Positions 7,306 to 15,284 of a DNA stretch of 38,224 bases are shown one piece after another (the stretch's first letter is position 1; each line of letters begins with the position of its first letter). Made by a program: the position numbers and the translations under genes. The notes under the pieces are model-generated. The model was not told the DNA's origin. It made no database searches and worked only from the letters and a program-made list of their open reading frames with translations. This stretch comes from Anaerotignum sp. (GTDB lineage: Bacteria > Bacillota > Clostridia > Lachnospirales > Anaerotignaceae): positions 1 through 38,224 of the forward strand of contig NZ_JAFUMA010000038.1 of assembly GCF_017483025.1 (NCBI RefSeq). Reading direction: 5' to 3'.

Positions 7306-8430
7306 TTATTTTTTACCTGTCTGAACGTATTTCAGCAGTGTGTCTTTATCCATGCCTTCAATACCCAGTTCATCCAGACCACAGCCGTTTGCTCTCCAGT
7401 CTGTTTCATGAACAACATTGATGATATCGATGAAGCCGTTTGTCAGAGGCATTTCAACGCCGATTACTTCTGCGATTGCTGCCCAAGGAACCAGACCATA
7501 AGGGATATCTTCTGTCAGGTAACGGCTGCTCAGGGAGTTAGGACCACAGATAGGTGTCAGACCGATGGAACCATGACCTTCTTTGTACAGATCCTGCCAT
7601 GTCCATTCATAATCATCAGGACGGCCAGCGAAGTCTTCCATAGGGCGCAGGTTGTAGCCCAGAACTTCACCGATTGCTTTACGTTCTTTATCCATAGCGA
7701 TGTTCAGACGGCAAGCGGAAGGTGTCCAACCATGTTCATACAGGAAGAAGTTAACCTGAGGGCTTTCAATGCTGGAGATGTTGAACAGAACGGGACCTGC
7801 ATGCCAGTCAGGATTTACGATAGCCAGACCACATTCCAGAACGTCTGTATAGATTCTTTCGAAGGGGAACAGATCTTCACGCATTTCGTCGATCAGTTCG
7901 GAACCTTTTTCTGCAGGCAGGAACGCAATGTTGATGGGGTTACGACCAAATACGTTAACTTCACCGGAACCAGGAGCTGTCAGTCTTGCGTCGTAAGGCA
8001 GGTTGTTTGCATCTGCGAATACAGGGCAATCTTCGTCGTCACCAAATACATTTTTCAGTACCAGAGCAGAGAATGCACCGGGGTATGTAACAACGATCTG
8101 ATCTTTATGCAGGTGGCCTTTCAGCAGTTTTGCATAACCCAGGTGAGAGAATGCAGGTGCTACGATACAGATGTAGTGGCAACCTTCTACTGCTTCTGCG
8201 ATATCGTCTGTTACCATGTTCAGAGTAACTTCACCCTGCAGTTCTTTGATGTTGCCGCCCAGTTTGATTGTTTTTGTGTCAAAAACTTTCTGCATGTTTT
8301 TCTTGAACTGAGGCATTTCGTACATGTTTACTGTATGACCTTTCAGTGTCATTTCTGCAGCCATAGTATGTGCACCATTGCCGCCGCCCAGAACCGCGAT
8401 TTTCTTAGGATTTGTAACTTTCATTGCCAT
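7306..8430 (-). CDS. NAD(P)-dependent opine (octopine/nopaline) dehydrogenase family protein
   Basis: The 374-residue protein has an N-terminal Rossmann fold with VLGGGNGAHTMAAEM at residues 13-27 and the C-terminal octopine/nopaline dehydrogenase domain (about 195-350). His210 in NPDWHAGPVLFN is in the position of the family's catalytic His. Such enzymes reductively join the amino group of an amino acid to an alpha-keto acid with NAD(P)H, or run the reverse oxidation. Direction and substrate here are unknown. It is the first gene of the operon and has an AAAGGA site ten bases before the ATG. A 348-codon ORF lies antisense within it and is regarded as a shadow. Confidence 0.88.
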   Translation of the reverse strand: MAMKVTNPKKIAVLGGGNGAHTMAAEMTLKGHTVNMYEMPQFKKNMQKVFDTKTIKLGGNIKELQGEVTLNMVTDDIAEAVEGCHYICIVAPAFSHLGYAKLLKGHLHKDQIVVTYPGAFSALVLKNVFGDDEDCPVFADANNLPYDARLTAPGSGEVNVFGRNPINIAFLPAEKGSELIDEMREDLFPFERIYTDVLECGLAIVNPDWHAGPVLFNISSIESPQVNFFLYEHGWTPSACRLNIAMDKERKAIGEVLGYNLRPMEDFAGRPDDYEWTWQDLYKEGHGSIGLTPICGPNSLSSRYLTEDIPYGLVPWAAIAEVIGVEMPLTNGFIDIINVVHETDWRANGCGLDELGIEGMDKDTLLKYVQTGKK

Positions 8431-8500
8431 AATTCATTCATCCTTTCTCATTGAATAAAAGTGTAATGTTTCTTTATACATACATTATGCCACTGAAAAA

Positions 8501-8628
8501 ATACGAAAACCACGCGCGAAAAACAGGAACTTATTGCCTGAAAATTCAAAAAAACTCATAAGAACAATACGAAAAATCAAAAAAACCTATACAAAACATA
8601 CAATTTTTTCTACATAAAATTTTTCGTA
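8501..8628. promoter_or_regulatory. Repeated ATACGAAAA motifs upstream of the opine-type operon
   Basis: In the 272-base gap between the operon and cdaR, ATACGAAAA occurs at 8501-8509 and 8568-8576. A related inverted copy, TTTTCGTAA, lies near 8620-8629. The gap is otherwise A/T-rich with no ORF. The spacing and position suggest a regulator-binding region, possibly for the adjacent CdaR-type protein, but no binding is shown. I could not pick out a convincing -35/-10 pair. Confidence 0.35.
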
Positions 8629-8656
8629 ATTTTGAAATCCAGCTTTAATTCTAATT

Positions 8657-8692
8657 AAAAAAGAAAAATCAACAAAATGATTTTTCTTTTTT
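8657..8692 (-). terminator. Rho-independent terminator after the CdaR-type gene
   Basis: A perfect 15-base inverted repeat (8657-8671 with 8678-8692) has a six-base loop and A/T-rich arms that give a T-run on either strand. It begins ten bases past the stop at 8703. Confidence 0.75.
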
Positions 8693-8702
8693 ATATAGTA
8701 TA

Positions 8703-9872
8703 TTAACAAAGTCTTTTTTTAATCAATAGAAGATAGAGTGCACAAATACGATCAAAGTCATATAAATCTAAATTATATAACTCTTGAAGTCTTTGAAAAC
8801 GATATACTAATGTACTTTTGTGAACATGTATCTCTTTTGCTGTCTGAGTAAAATTAAATCTTGATCTGCACCAATGATCGATCAGTAAAAATACTTCCTC
8901 ATTTTTAAAAATTTCGTCAGGAAATTCCGATTCAAGTTCCGTACAAATATGTTCGGGAAGGTATACAGCTATCTTTTCTAAAAGTGCATCGCTAATTGCT
9001 AGACTACTCCCTTGACGTATTTCTTTTTCCAATAAACGGGAAGCAAAACACGCATTTTCATAAGAATTTCTCAGCAGTTCTATCGAATCTGCCAGCGATC
9101 CAATCCCCATGCGAATGGAATATCCTAAATTCTGCAATTCAACTTCGAACTTTTTGCACTTCTCTATCACACCTTGATCGGATTGTAAATTTTCTTTGTC
9201 GCAACATATAAAAGCTACATACTCTACGTTATTCTGAGGACAAATAAAATCCTGTGGATTTTTAAATATTCCAGAAAATTTTTCATCTATTTTCTTATTG
9301 ATAAAAGTGGATTCTTTTATAGTAATATTGCTGCCCTCTTTTGATAAAAGCTCAATAAACACTACTATTCGTGATAAATTCAAATCGATTTCCATATTAT
9401 ATGCTTCTTCATATATTTCTGAAGAAGGATACATACGATTATCAAAAGAAATGATCTTTCGCAAAAGACTTTGCTTTTTCAAGGTCTTTCTTGCAGAAAT
9501 TTGCTGCTGATTACGAAAATCCAAAAAAATTTCAGACATCTGCTGAATCAGCATAACATAACGAGATACCTCCTGCGGCGCACCTGTAATGCCAATGGTT
9601 CCTACAACATCGTCTTCTACATAAAATGGAATTGTCATACCAGGTCTTGTCCCCGCTAATTTAACAACCGCACGGCTATCATGATAAGCCATTTTTCCAT
9701 CATTTATAACTTGAACAGACGCTTCATGAACAGTGCCAACTCGCGTCAGATCACTACTCGCAACAACAACGCCAACTTTATCGGTAATCAATACATCATG
9801 GCCAATAATCAAACTGATACTTTGAACTAATTTATCACATAATTCACGCTGTAAAATCTTTGTTATTGACAT
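8703..9872 (-). CDS. CdaR/PucR-type transcriptional regulator
   Basis: This 389-residue regulator begins with a sugar-diacid-recognition-type N-terminal domain (about 1-135, including TRPGMTIPFYVEDDVVGTIGITG). A middle GGDEF-like region follows (about 165-290), and a C-terminal HTH_30 domain contains FNFTQTAKEIHVHKSTLVYR. Characterised relatives respond to small organic acids such as glycerate or to purine-pathway intermediates. The ligand here is unknown. The ATG at 9872 is chosen because AGGAGG lies eight bases before it; a GTG two codons earlier is less well placed. It lies between the opine-type operon and the microcompartment operon and could control either. The neighbouring opine-type operon is the likelier target, given the repeats in its upstream gap. 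Confidence 0.85.
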   Translation of the reverse strand: MSITKILQRELCDKLVQSISLIIGHDVLITDKVGVVVASSDLTRVGTVHEASVQVINDGKMAYHDSRAVVKLAGTRPGMTIPFYVEDDVVGTIGITGAPQEVSRYVMLIQQMSEIFLDFRNQQQISARKTLKKQSLLRKIISFDNRMYPSSEIYEEAYNMEIDLNLSRIVVFIELLSKEGSNITIKESTFINKKIDEKFSGIFKNPQDFICPQNNVEYVAFICCDKENLQSDQGVIEKCKKFEVELQNLGYSIRMGIGSLADSIELLRNSYENACFASRLLEKEIRQGSSLAISDALLEKIAVYLPEHICTELESEFPDEIFKNEEVFLLIDHWCRSRFNFTQTAKEIHVHKSTLVYRFQRLQELYNLDLYDFDRICALYLLLIKKRLC

Positions 9873-10175
9873 TTCCACTCCCTCCTCATCCTATAACGCC
9901 TTGCTGTATATTGGTTATGGATCCTCCTGTTCCCATTTCTCTTAGAAAACAAGCTAGAATAGTTCATATATCGTGTTATAACATGATCTTAAACACAAAC
10001 CACTCTAGCTCCGCCTTCATCTTTTTTCTTTTATCTTTTGTATTTCAGAATTTTTTCCTAATAGTATTGGTATGTAGTAACGTATTTCCTTTTCTCTTAT
10101 ATATCATTCTTTCCAAATCAAAAAAATCCTTGTTCAGAAACTATATATAGAGATAAATACAGCTTGCAGCCCCCA
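9873..10175. promoter_or_regulatory. Upstream region of cdaR with a palindromic operator-like site
   Basis: The 303-base gap between cdaR and eutP holds a palindrome around TGTTATAACA at 9974-9983. It extends with one mismatch per half to 9970-9987 and lies about 100 bases upstream of the cdaR start. A second palindrome, CTATATATAG, is at 10141-10150. No strong terminator follows eutP, so read-through from the microcompartment operon into cdaR is possible. No accepted ORF lies here. Confidence 0.45.
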
Positions 10176-10625
10176 TTATTTCTCGCCAATATGTTCAATT
10201 CTATCCAGCAATTTTTCAATTCCAGTATCATCACCAAATCCAACTTCTACTATTTCCCACGCTCCAGCCATTTTTAAAATTTCTTGACCAGCCTTCGCTA
10301 GTTCATAGCTTTCACAGATATCCATTTTAGTGATTACTCCAATAATTGGTTTTCCGCCAAACATAGAACTCATTCTAGGAGAAAAAGCATTTTGTTCATC
10401 AATCGCAGAAAAAAGAAAAAGTATTACATCTGCATCTACAGCTGTAACCGTAAGGGCATTATAATACTGTTTTAACTCCAAATACTCCCCTGGTGTATCT
10501 ACGATATCAGTCCCCATAACCTGAATAGCTTGTGTCTTCTGATAGCGAATATCCTCACCTAAGAGCCTTTGGCTTAATGTAGTCTTACCACATCCAATTT
10601 TCCCGATCATCATAATTTTTTTCAT
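10176..10625 (-). CDS. eutP: EutP/PduV-family small GTPase-like protein
   Basis: The 149-residue P-loop protein belongs to the EutP/PduV family of microcompartment operons. The Walker A/G1 motif is GKIGCGKTT (8-16), G3 is DTPGEY (43-48) and G4 is TKMD (99-102). Family members have been tied to acetate kinase activity (EutP) or to positioning of compartments (PduV). Which applies here is not clear. It is the last gene of the operon. Its ATG overlaps the region just after the pduU stop, with GAGG as the ribosome site. Confidence 0.88.
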   Translation of the reverse strand: MKKIMMIGKIGCGKTTLSQRLLGEDIRYQKTQAIQVMGTDIVDTPGEYLELKQYYNALTVTAVDADVILFLFSAIDEQNAFSPRMSSMFGGKPIIGVITKMDICESYELAKAGQEILKMAGAWEIVEVGFGDDTGIEKLLDRIEHIGEK

Positions 10626-10628
10626 CTT

Positions 10629-10991
10629 TCATGACCTCGTAATCTCTGTCATCGTAAAATGAAGGATCTCACCTAGAACTCTCAGCACATCTCTTAATGC
10701 CGCTTCTACAGCTGACACATCCCCACAGACAACCAAAGAACCAGAAAATCTGTCAACAAACACAATTTCTACCTCTGCCGCCTTTGTAGCCACATCAGCA
10801 CCAATAATAGCAGCTTCACTAGGGGTAATCGTAAGAATACCTAAAGCTCCGCGTCTTTCACTGAGAACCCCCAGTTTCTTATATAAGTCATCAATTGGAT
10901 TAGCGATCAAGTGTGCCATCGTTACCTGTTTGCCAGGAACATATTCCTGAATTACGCGCTGTTTTGAATCAAAAGGATTGTTCTCTGCCAT
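10629..10991 (-). CDS. eutS: Microcompartment shell protein, PduU/EutS type (circularly permuted BMC-H)
   Basis: The 120-residue hexameric shell protein starts with an N-terminal segment ([21 protein letters not shown]) typical of PduU/EutS. In those proteins it forms a small beta-barrel plugging the hexamer pore. The permuted BMC fold follows. The length matches PduU and EutS. In known compartments this protein is a minor shell component. It lies 12 bases downstream of the pduT-like gene and four before eutP, in tight operon spacing. I use eutS as a working symbol; pduU would be equally fair. Confidence 0.9.
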   Translation of the reverse strand: MAENNPFDSKQRVIQEYVPGKQVTMAHLIANPIDDLYKKLGVLSERRGALGILTITPSEAAIIGADVATKAAEVEIVFVDRFSGSLVVCGDVSAVEAALRDVLRVLGEILHFTMTEITRS

Positions 10992-11003
10992 TCTTACACT
11001 CCT

Positions 11004-11549
11004 TTACATCAGTGACTCAAAAATTTCTTTTCTAGGACTGGGGATCACTACACTTGTCACGCAAAGACCTTTTTCTTCACCTTCTGCCATACCACTACTT
11101 ACGGCAGCTTCCACAGCAGCCACTTCGCCAGTAAGAACGACAAAAGATTTACCGCCGATCCCAATTCCCAGACGCACATCCATTAGCGTTACGTCTGCAG
11201 CTTTCGCCGCTGTATCCGCTGCATAAATAGCTGCAGTGATACTGAAAAATTCCATCACACCAATTGCATTTACGCCTTCTGGTTCTGAAGACAAATTGAT
11301 AGCCTCAATAACCTGTGGATGAATTCTCGGAATCACCACAGAGTCTACCATATTTGTATCTAACACATTTGCTCCAGCATCTAAAGCTGCAGATACTGCA
11401 GCCACATCTCCATAAAACAAAATGGTATATTTTCCCGGACAAACAGGTTTTGCGTACAACAATGTAGTATCCGCTGCTTTCAGAACAGCATCCGCCGCCT
11501 GAATTCCTTTTGCAATGCTATTGCTCTCTAAAATCCCAATGGATTCCAT
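11004..11549 (-). CDS. pduT: Microcompartment shell protein, PduT type (tandem BMC trimer with Fe-S pore Cys)
   Basis: The 181-residue protein carries two BMC domains in tandem (about 1-88 and 93-178) and should form a pseudohexameric trimer. Cys37 in KPVCPGKY is at the position of the PduT Cys that holds a 4Fe-4S cluster at the three-fold pore, which suggests an electron route through the shell. The ATG at 11549 is preferred to the GTG at 11558, which overlaps the pduS stop, because it has GGAG ten bases upstream and matches the family start. Its immediate partner is the PduS-like gene, with which PduT is thought to interact. Confidence 0.92.
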   Translation of the reverse strand: MESIGILESNSIAKGIQAADAVLKAADTTLLYAKPVCPGKYTILFYGDVAAVSAALDAGANVLDTNMVDSVVIPRIHPQVIEAINLSSEPEGVNAIGVMEFFSITAAIYAADTAAKAADVTLMDVRLGIGIGGKSFVVLTGEVAAVEAAVSSGMAEGEEKGLCVTSVVIPSPRKEIFESLM

Positions 11550-11554
11550 TCTTT

Positions 11555-12919
11555 TCACGCTCCTTTCCCGGAATCAATTTCTATGTATGCTTCTGCCACT
11601 TTAACTTTACCGTCAATAGAAGCATACAGTATAGAACCTAATGTTCCATCTGGACACACTGCAATTTCCTGACCAACCTTGACAATGTCGCCATCTTTCA
11701 CAAGAGGCTGTGCAGGCACACCAATGCTCTGACGAAGTGCTAATCGAACAGTCCTAACTTCATCTGCTTTCAGTTCCTTCAGCTCATCAATCTGAATATC
11801 TTCATACTTTCCTACACCAACTTTGGTCGCAACCTTCTTAGTAGGTGCTTTACGCAGTTTTCTTTCTGGAAGAGCATACCGCTCTTTCTCCTCTGTTTTA
11901 TAGCGGATACCCGCCTTCGCCAATTCTCTCTTGACCATAGCATTCATTTTTCTTGGCTGCAGACCCATAGGGCAAGCATAAGTTTCGCAGATACCGCACT
12001 CGCAACAAAGTGCCGCATTCTGAATATCCTTATCCTCTAAAAGTTCCTGAACATCCATTCCAGAAGCCAGTTTTCTCATAACACGATGTGGCTGGATCGG
12101 ATGCCCCAGTAATGCTCTGGGGCAAAACTGCGTACAGAATGTGCATTGAATACATGCAGATTTTGCTCTATTTAACATATGACTTTGTTTCATTTTATTG
12201 GATCTTGCAAGGGCATGATCTACTGGAAGCACGATCAGTCCAGACATGGTTTTCGTTACAAATGCCTCATCCGCTTCCTCTTTTGTCATGATTTTTCCCA
12301 TCATCGGTCCGCCATTCACTACAATATAATCGGAAATAAGAGTTCCTCCTGCCAACTCCAGACACTGTTTTACCGGAGTGCCTACAGGAACTTTTGCAAT
12401 AACCGGATTACGCACCTCTCCCGTTACAGTAAGATACTTATTCGTAAACGGCTTATTATTCATGGCCTCATAAATGCAATACAAAGTAGCAATATTACTT
12501 ACTACACACCCTACATTCATAGGAATGCCCGCAGGAGGAACAACCTTTCCTGTTACTTCATATACAATCGTCTGTTCGTCCCCTGCCGGGAAAAAGGACT
12601 CCATCTCATGGATATGTACAGACGAAGCTGCTTTTTGGATCGCCTTATTCAGACTTTCAATTTCTCTTGTATAAGAACGTTTTAATGCGATTACGCAATC
12701 ATTTGCACCGCTTTCTTTTTTCAGCGCATCTGCTGCTGCAATCAGTTCTTCTGCTCTATTGCGCATAAGATAGCAGTCATTCTGCAAAAGAGGCTCGCAT
12801 TCTGCACCATTAATAATAATGGTTTGAACGGGACCTCCATTATATTTTGCATGAGTCGGAAAACCTGCACCACCGCAGCCTACGATGCCAGCCTGACATA
12901 TCATCTCTGTCAGTCCCAT
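11555..12919 (-). CDS. pduS: PduS-like RnfC-type iron-sulfur flavoprotein (corrinoid/electron-transfer reductase)
   Basis: The 454-residue protein is related to RnfC and PduS. Near the N-terminus is the Gly-rich nucleotide/flavin motif GCGGAGFPTHAKY, followed by GAECEP. Two ferredoxin-type clusters follow around residues 256-316: Cys-x2-Cys-x2-Cys-x3-Cys (CIQCTFCTQFCP) and CxxCxxCx4C (within CCECGICETYACP). A barrel-like C-terminal domain completes it. In Pdu compartments PduS reduces cob(II)alamin for adenosylation and can oxidise NADH. The ATG at 12919 is taken because GGTGAG precedes it; it lies one base after the eutN stop. Pairing with the Cys-bearing PduT supports electron flow across the shell. 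Confidence 0.9.
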   Translation of the reverse strand: MGLTEMICQAGIVGCGGAGFPTHAKYNGGPVQTIIINGAECEPLLQNDCYLMRNRAEELIAAADALKKESGANDCVIALKRSYTREIESLNKAIQKAASSVHIHEMESFFPAGDEQTIVYEVTGKVVPPAGIPMNVGCVVSNIATLYCIYEAMNNKPFTNKYLTVTGEVRNPVIAKVPVGTPVKQCLELAGGTLISDYIVVNGGPMMGKIMTKEEADEAFVTKTMSGLIVLPVDHALARSNKMKQSHMLNRAKSACIQCTFCTQFCPRALLGHPIQPHRVMRKLASGMDVQELLEDKDIQNAALCCECGICETYACPMGLQPRKMNAMVKRELAKAGIRYKTEEKERYALPERKLRKAPTKKVATKVGVGKYEDIQIDELKELKADEVRTVRLALRQSIGVPAQPLVKDGDIVKVGQEIAVCPDGTLGSILYASIDGKVKVAEAYIEIDSGKGA

Positions 12920-12920
12920 A

Positions 12921-13196
12921 TTACTCACCATCCTTTACAATTTCTAAAGAGTCAATAATACCTACGATGGCACTGTCGATAGGGCTCTCATCGGAACCGG
13001 CTGCGCGGCGCGCTGTACTACCCGTAACCACCAGCACTTTTTCGCCGATTCCGGCCCCTACTGAATCGGCTGCAACAAAGGTAGAGCCCTTTTTTTCATC
13101 TGTCAAAATTTCTTGTACGATCATCAGTTTATGTCCATTTAGAGCCGGTTCTTTTTTAGTGGCCCAGACATGCCCAACTACCAAGCCAATTAACAT
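12921..13196 (-). CDS. eutN: Microcompartment vertex protein, EutN/CcmL (BMC-P) family
   Basis: The 91-residue pentamer-type shell protein closes the vertices of the compartment. The start MLIGLVVGHVWATKK and the later GAGIGEKVLVVTGSTAR motif are characteristic of the EutN/PduN/CcmL family, and the length is normal. A GGAGG site precedes the ATG. It is the only BMC-P gene seen in this window. It lies between the PduL and PduS genes with short spacing. Confidence 0.95.
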   Translation of the reverse strand: MLIGLVVGHVWATKKEPALNGHKLMIVQEILTDEKKGSTFVAADSVGAGIGEKVLVVTGSTARRAAGSDESPIDSAIVGIIDSLEIVKDGE

Positions 13197-13212
13197 GGGC
13201 TTACCTCCATTT

Positions 13213-14127
13213 CTACCATAATAGTTTTACCCCCGCCTGACGCAGAACATCCTTCGCTGCCGGCGTTATAATGATCCCTTTTTTCATTGCAATTTGAGTT
13301 ACTTTTTCTGCTATCATCTGCCGCGCAATGGCTTCTGTAATCAACTTTCCATCAAATTCTTTCACAGAATCTTTACTTGTCCCTGTAGCAATCCTGCTAG
13401 CCCCATTGCCATCTGTGGTACAAGGCTTAGCACCCTTTGTTACATTCTCCTGCACAGCTTCTTTGGGGCTATGCACTTTCCTTGATACTCGCATTTTTGC
13501 CATAGCATTTTTTTTCAACATACAACCATTGGCTTCATCGAAGTCAATATGCATAGCAAGTCCCGCTTCTTCACTAACACGACAAATAACATCATCCATT
13601 ACCATAGACCGTTCTCCTGGTAAATCCACAGAAACCTTCTGTCCGTTTACGATACCAATTTTTTCTGCATCTGCCGGAGTGATATGAATATGCGCCTGAG
13701 CAATAATAACACTTTCTTTTGCAAAGACTACCCCTTTAGGTCCAAAAATATATACATCTGCCGCTCCCTCCAGATCACCGGACATGCGTAAAGGTGCCTG
13801 AAGCCCTAATGCTCGACAATCTGTAAGGGATAATTCTGTCTGTATTGCCGAACGTGCCGGACCCAAAACCGCTACATTTTCAATTCGCCCCTTGGAAGTT
13901 ACCAGAGTAACTCTCTCTTCGCTCAAAAACTGCCCTGGCTGAGATAATGGACGCTTTGGTGTAAGCTTAGCCCCCGTACCAAAAAGCTGTTCTACAGCCT
14001 CTTCTGTCAGATGTACATGTCTGGCAGAAACTTCCACCGGAAATTCCAGAGGCAATTCCTGCATTTCCTCCTCTCCATATTGAGAAAGGACGCGGAAAAT
14101 GATTTCCTCAATTTGTTGTTTATTCAT
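13213..14127 (-). CDS. pduL: PduL-type phosphate acyltransferase with a C-terminal EutT-like module
   Basis: PduL converts acetyl-CoA and phosphate to acetyl phosphate and CoA, recycling CoA inside the compartment. The first 20 residues form an amphipathic helix (KQQIEEIIFRVLSQYG) typical of an encapsulation peptide. The two PTAC halves follow, with zinc ligands in SARHVHLT (His37, His39), QAHIHIT (His146, His148) and AMHIDF (His193). At 304 residues it is much longer than usual PduL (about 210). Residues 212-259 look like a flexible linker. Residues 260-304 (KLITEAIARQMIAEK ... IIITPAAKDVLRQAGVKLL) closely resemble the N-terminus of the EutT encoded next. See findings. Confidence 0.92.
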   Translation of the reverse strand: MNKQQIEEIIFRVLSQYGEEEMQELPLEFPVEVSARHVHLTEEAVEQLFGTGAKLTPKRPLSQPGQFLSEERVTLVTSKGRIENVAVLGPARSAIQTELSLTDCRALGLQAPLRMSGDLEGAADVYIFGPKGVVFAKESVIIAQAHIHITPADAEKIGIVNGQKVSVDLPGERSMVMDDVICRVSEEAGLAMHIDFDEANGCMLKKNAMAKMRVSRKVHSPKEAVQENVTKGAKPCTTDGNGASRIATGTSKDSVKEFDGKLITEAIARQMIAEKVTQIAMKKGIIITPAAKDVLRQAGVKLLW

Positions 14128-14139
14128 GTTGCTTCCCTT

Positions 14140-14901
14140 CTATCTTTCATAATAGCCGGAGAGAATCCGACAAAAAAGTATATAAATACCACTACTTAAT
14201 CGATTTAAATGCTGAATGATATTCAGCTCATCCCCCCTTTCAAATGCATGTGCTGCACAAAGTTCTGCCTCTCGTACCTGAGTACGTAAAAAGTTTAACT
14301 CCATAGCAACAGCACCCATTGAGGGATTTGGTATAGGATGATTCATGCCAAATTCTTCACGCACGTTATGGGACACATGTCGTAATTCTTCATGATTCAA
14401 TCCAAAAAGTAAGACTTCGTCTAAAGCCTCATTTTTCACTTCTGCTCCAAGAATGACCTGCAAATAGAAAAGTACACTATCTAAATCCTTGCACAATTTC
14501 TTTTCTTCTTGGAATTTGACCTGCATCAAAAGCACCTGCGCCTCCAGGCTATCCAACTTACCTCTTAATGCAATGCGAGGATGGGTTTTGGGAATCAACC
14601 GATTGCCATAAAGATGAGTCATATCCTCAGGCTTTTCCTGATATCCCTCTCCTGTAATTGCATCAATATAAGTATGTTTCCCTGCCTCACGAATAGGAGT
14701 ATAAGTCATCGTCTGATAAGCACGTTTTTTCTGAGAGCCTTCTACAACTACGTTACGATGGTCAACCACAAGGTTTACCTTTCTGTCACGTAAAAACTCC
14801 TTTGCCAAAGGCGTCACAAAGGTCCCTTCTTCCACGTGAAATTCTCCATGGGCTTCTGAAATTTTTAATGTCCTCAAATCAGCCTCTGTCAATACTTTCA
14901 T
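14140..14901 (-). CDS. eutT: Ethanolamine-type corrinoid adenosyltransferase (EutT)
   Basis: EutT transfers the adenosyl group of ATP to cob(I)alamin, making the coenzyme needed by ethanolamine ammonia-lyase. The 253-residue protein has the EutT N-terminal region (VLTEADLRTLKISE ... TFVTPLAKEFLRD), then HPRIALRGKLDSLEAQ and the helical core with LGAEVKNEALDEVLL. The HxnCCxxC metal motif of the enterobacterial enzyme is not present, so this is probably the metal-independent kind seen in other Firmicutes (inference). AAGGA precedes the ATG. It lies next to the pduL-like gene and shares a module with it. Confidence 0.88.
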   Translation of the reverse strand: MKVLTEADLRTLKISEAHGEFHVEEGTFVTPLAKEFLRDRKVNLVVDHRNVVVEGSQKKRAYQTMTYTPIREAGKHTYIDAITGEGYQEKPEDMTHLYGNRLIPKTHPRIALRGKLDSLEAQVLLMQVKFQEEKKLCKDLDSVLFYLQVILGAEVKNEALDEVLLFGLNHEELRHVSHNVREEFGMNHPIPNPSMGAVAMELNFLRTQVREAELCAAHAFERGDELNIIQHLNRLSSGIYILFCRILSGYYER

Positions 14902-14929
14902 ATCTTATTCCTTCTATCTTACAATCTTA

Positions 14930-15223
14930 TTATTCTGCACCTTTAACAATGTTGGGCAAAATAGATTCTACTTCGCCGTGGGGGCGAGGGATTACATGTA
15001 CAGATACCAGTTCGCCTACACGACCTGCTGCCGCTGCGCCTGCATCTGTTGCTGCTTTCACAGCACCTACGTCGCCACGTACCATAACTGTTACCAGACC
15101 GCCACCTACATGTTCTTTACCGATCAGAACAACGTCTGCTGCTTTTACCATTGCATCCGCTGCCTCAATGGAACCTACCAAACCTTTTGTTTCTACCATA
15201 CCAAGTGCCTGCAGTGCTGCCAT
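14930..15223 (-). CDS. eutM: Microcompartment hexameric shell protein, EutM/PduA type (copy 1)
   Basis: This 97-residue BMC-H (Pfam00936) protein forms the flat hexameric tiles of the shell. It opens with [20 protein letters not shown], carries the pore loop KEHVGGG, and ends in the VHVIPRPH motif. An ATG 20 codons upstream is rejected because AGGAGG lies eight bases before the ATG at 15223. It differs from the neighbouring copy 2 at only five of the first 89 residues, plus the C-terminal tail, indicating recent duplication. Confidence 0.95.
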   Translation of the reverse strand: MAALQALGMVETKGLVGSIEAADAMVKAADVVLIGKEHVGGGLVTVMVRGDVGAVKAATDAGAAAAGRVGELVSVHVIPRPHGEVESILPNIVKGAE

Positions 15224-15284
15224 ATATATGACCTCCTTCATTTGACCATTTTTTACTCTTCTAATTTTCTTATTTTTCCTCACA

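Noticed and set aside
7408..8454. 348-codon plus-strand ORF antisense to the opine dehydrogenase gene
   Set aside because: It is Cys/Phe/Gln-rich with no recognisable motif and mirrors the codon use of the convincing gene on the other strand, so it is a shadow.
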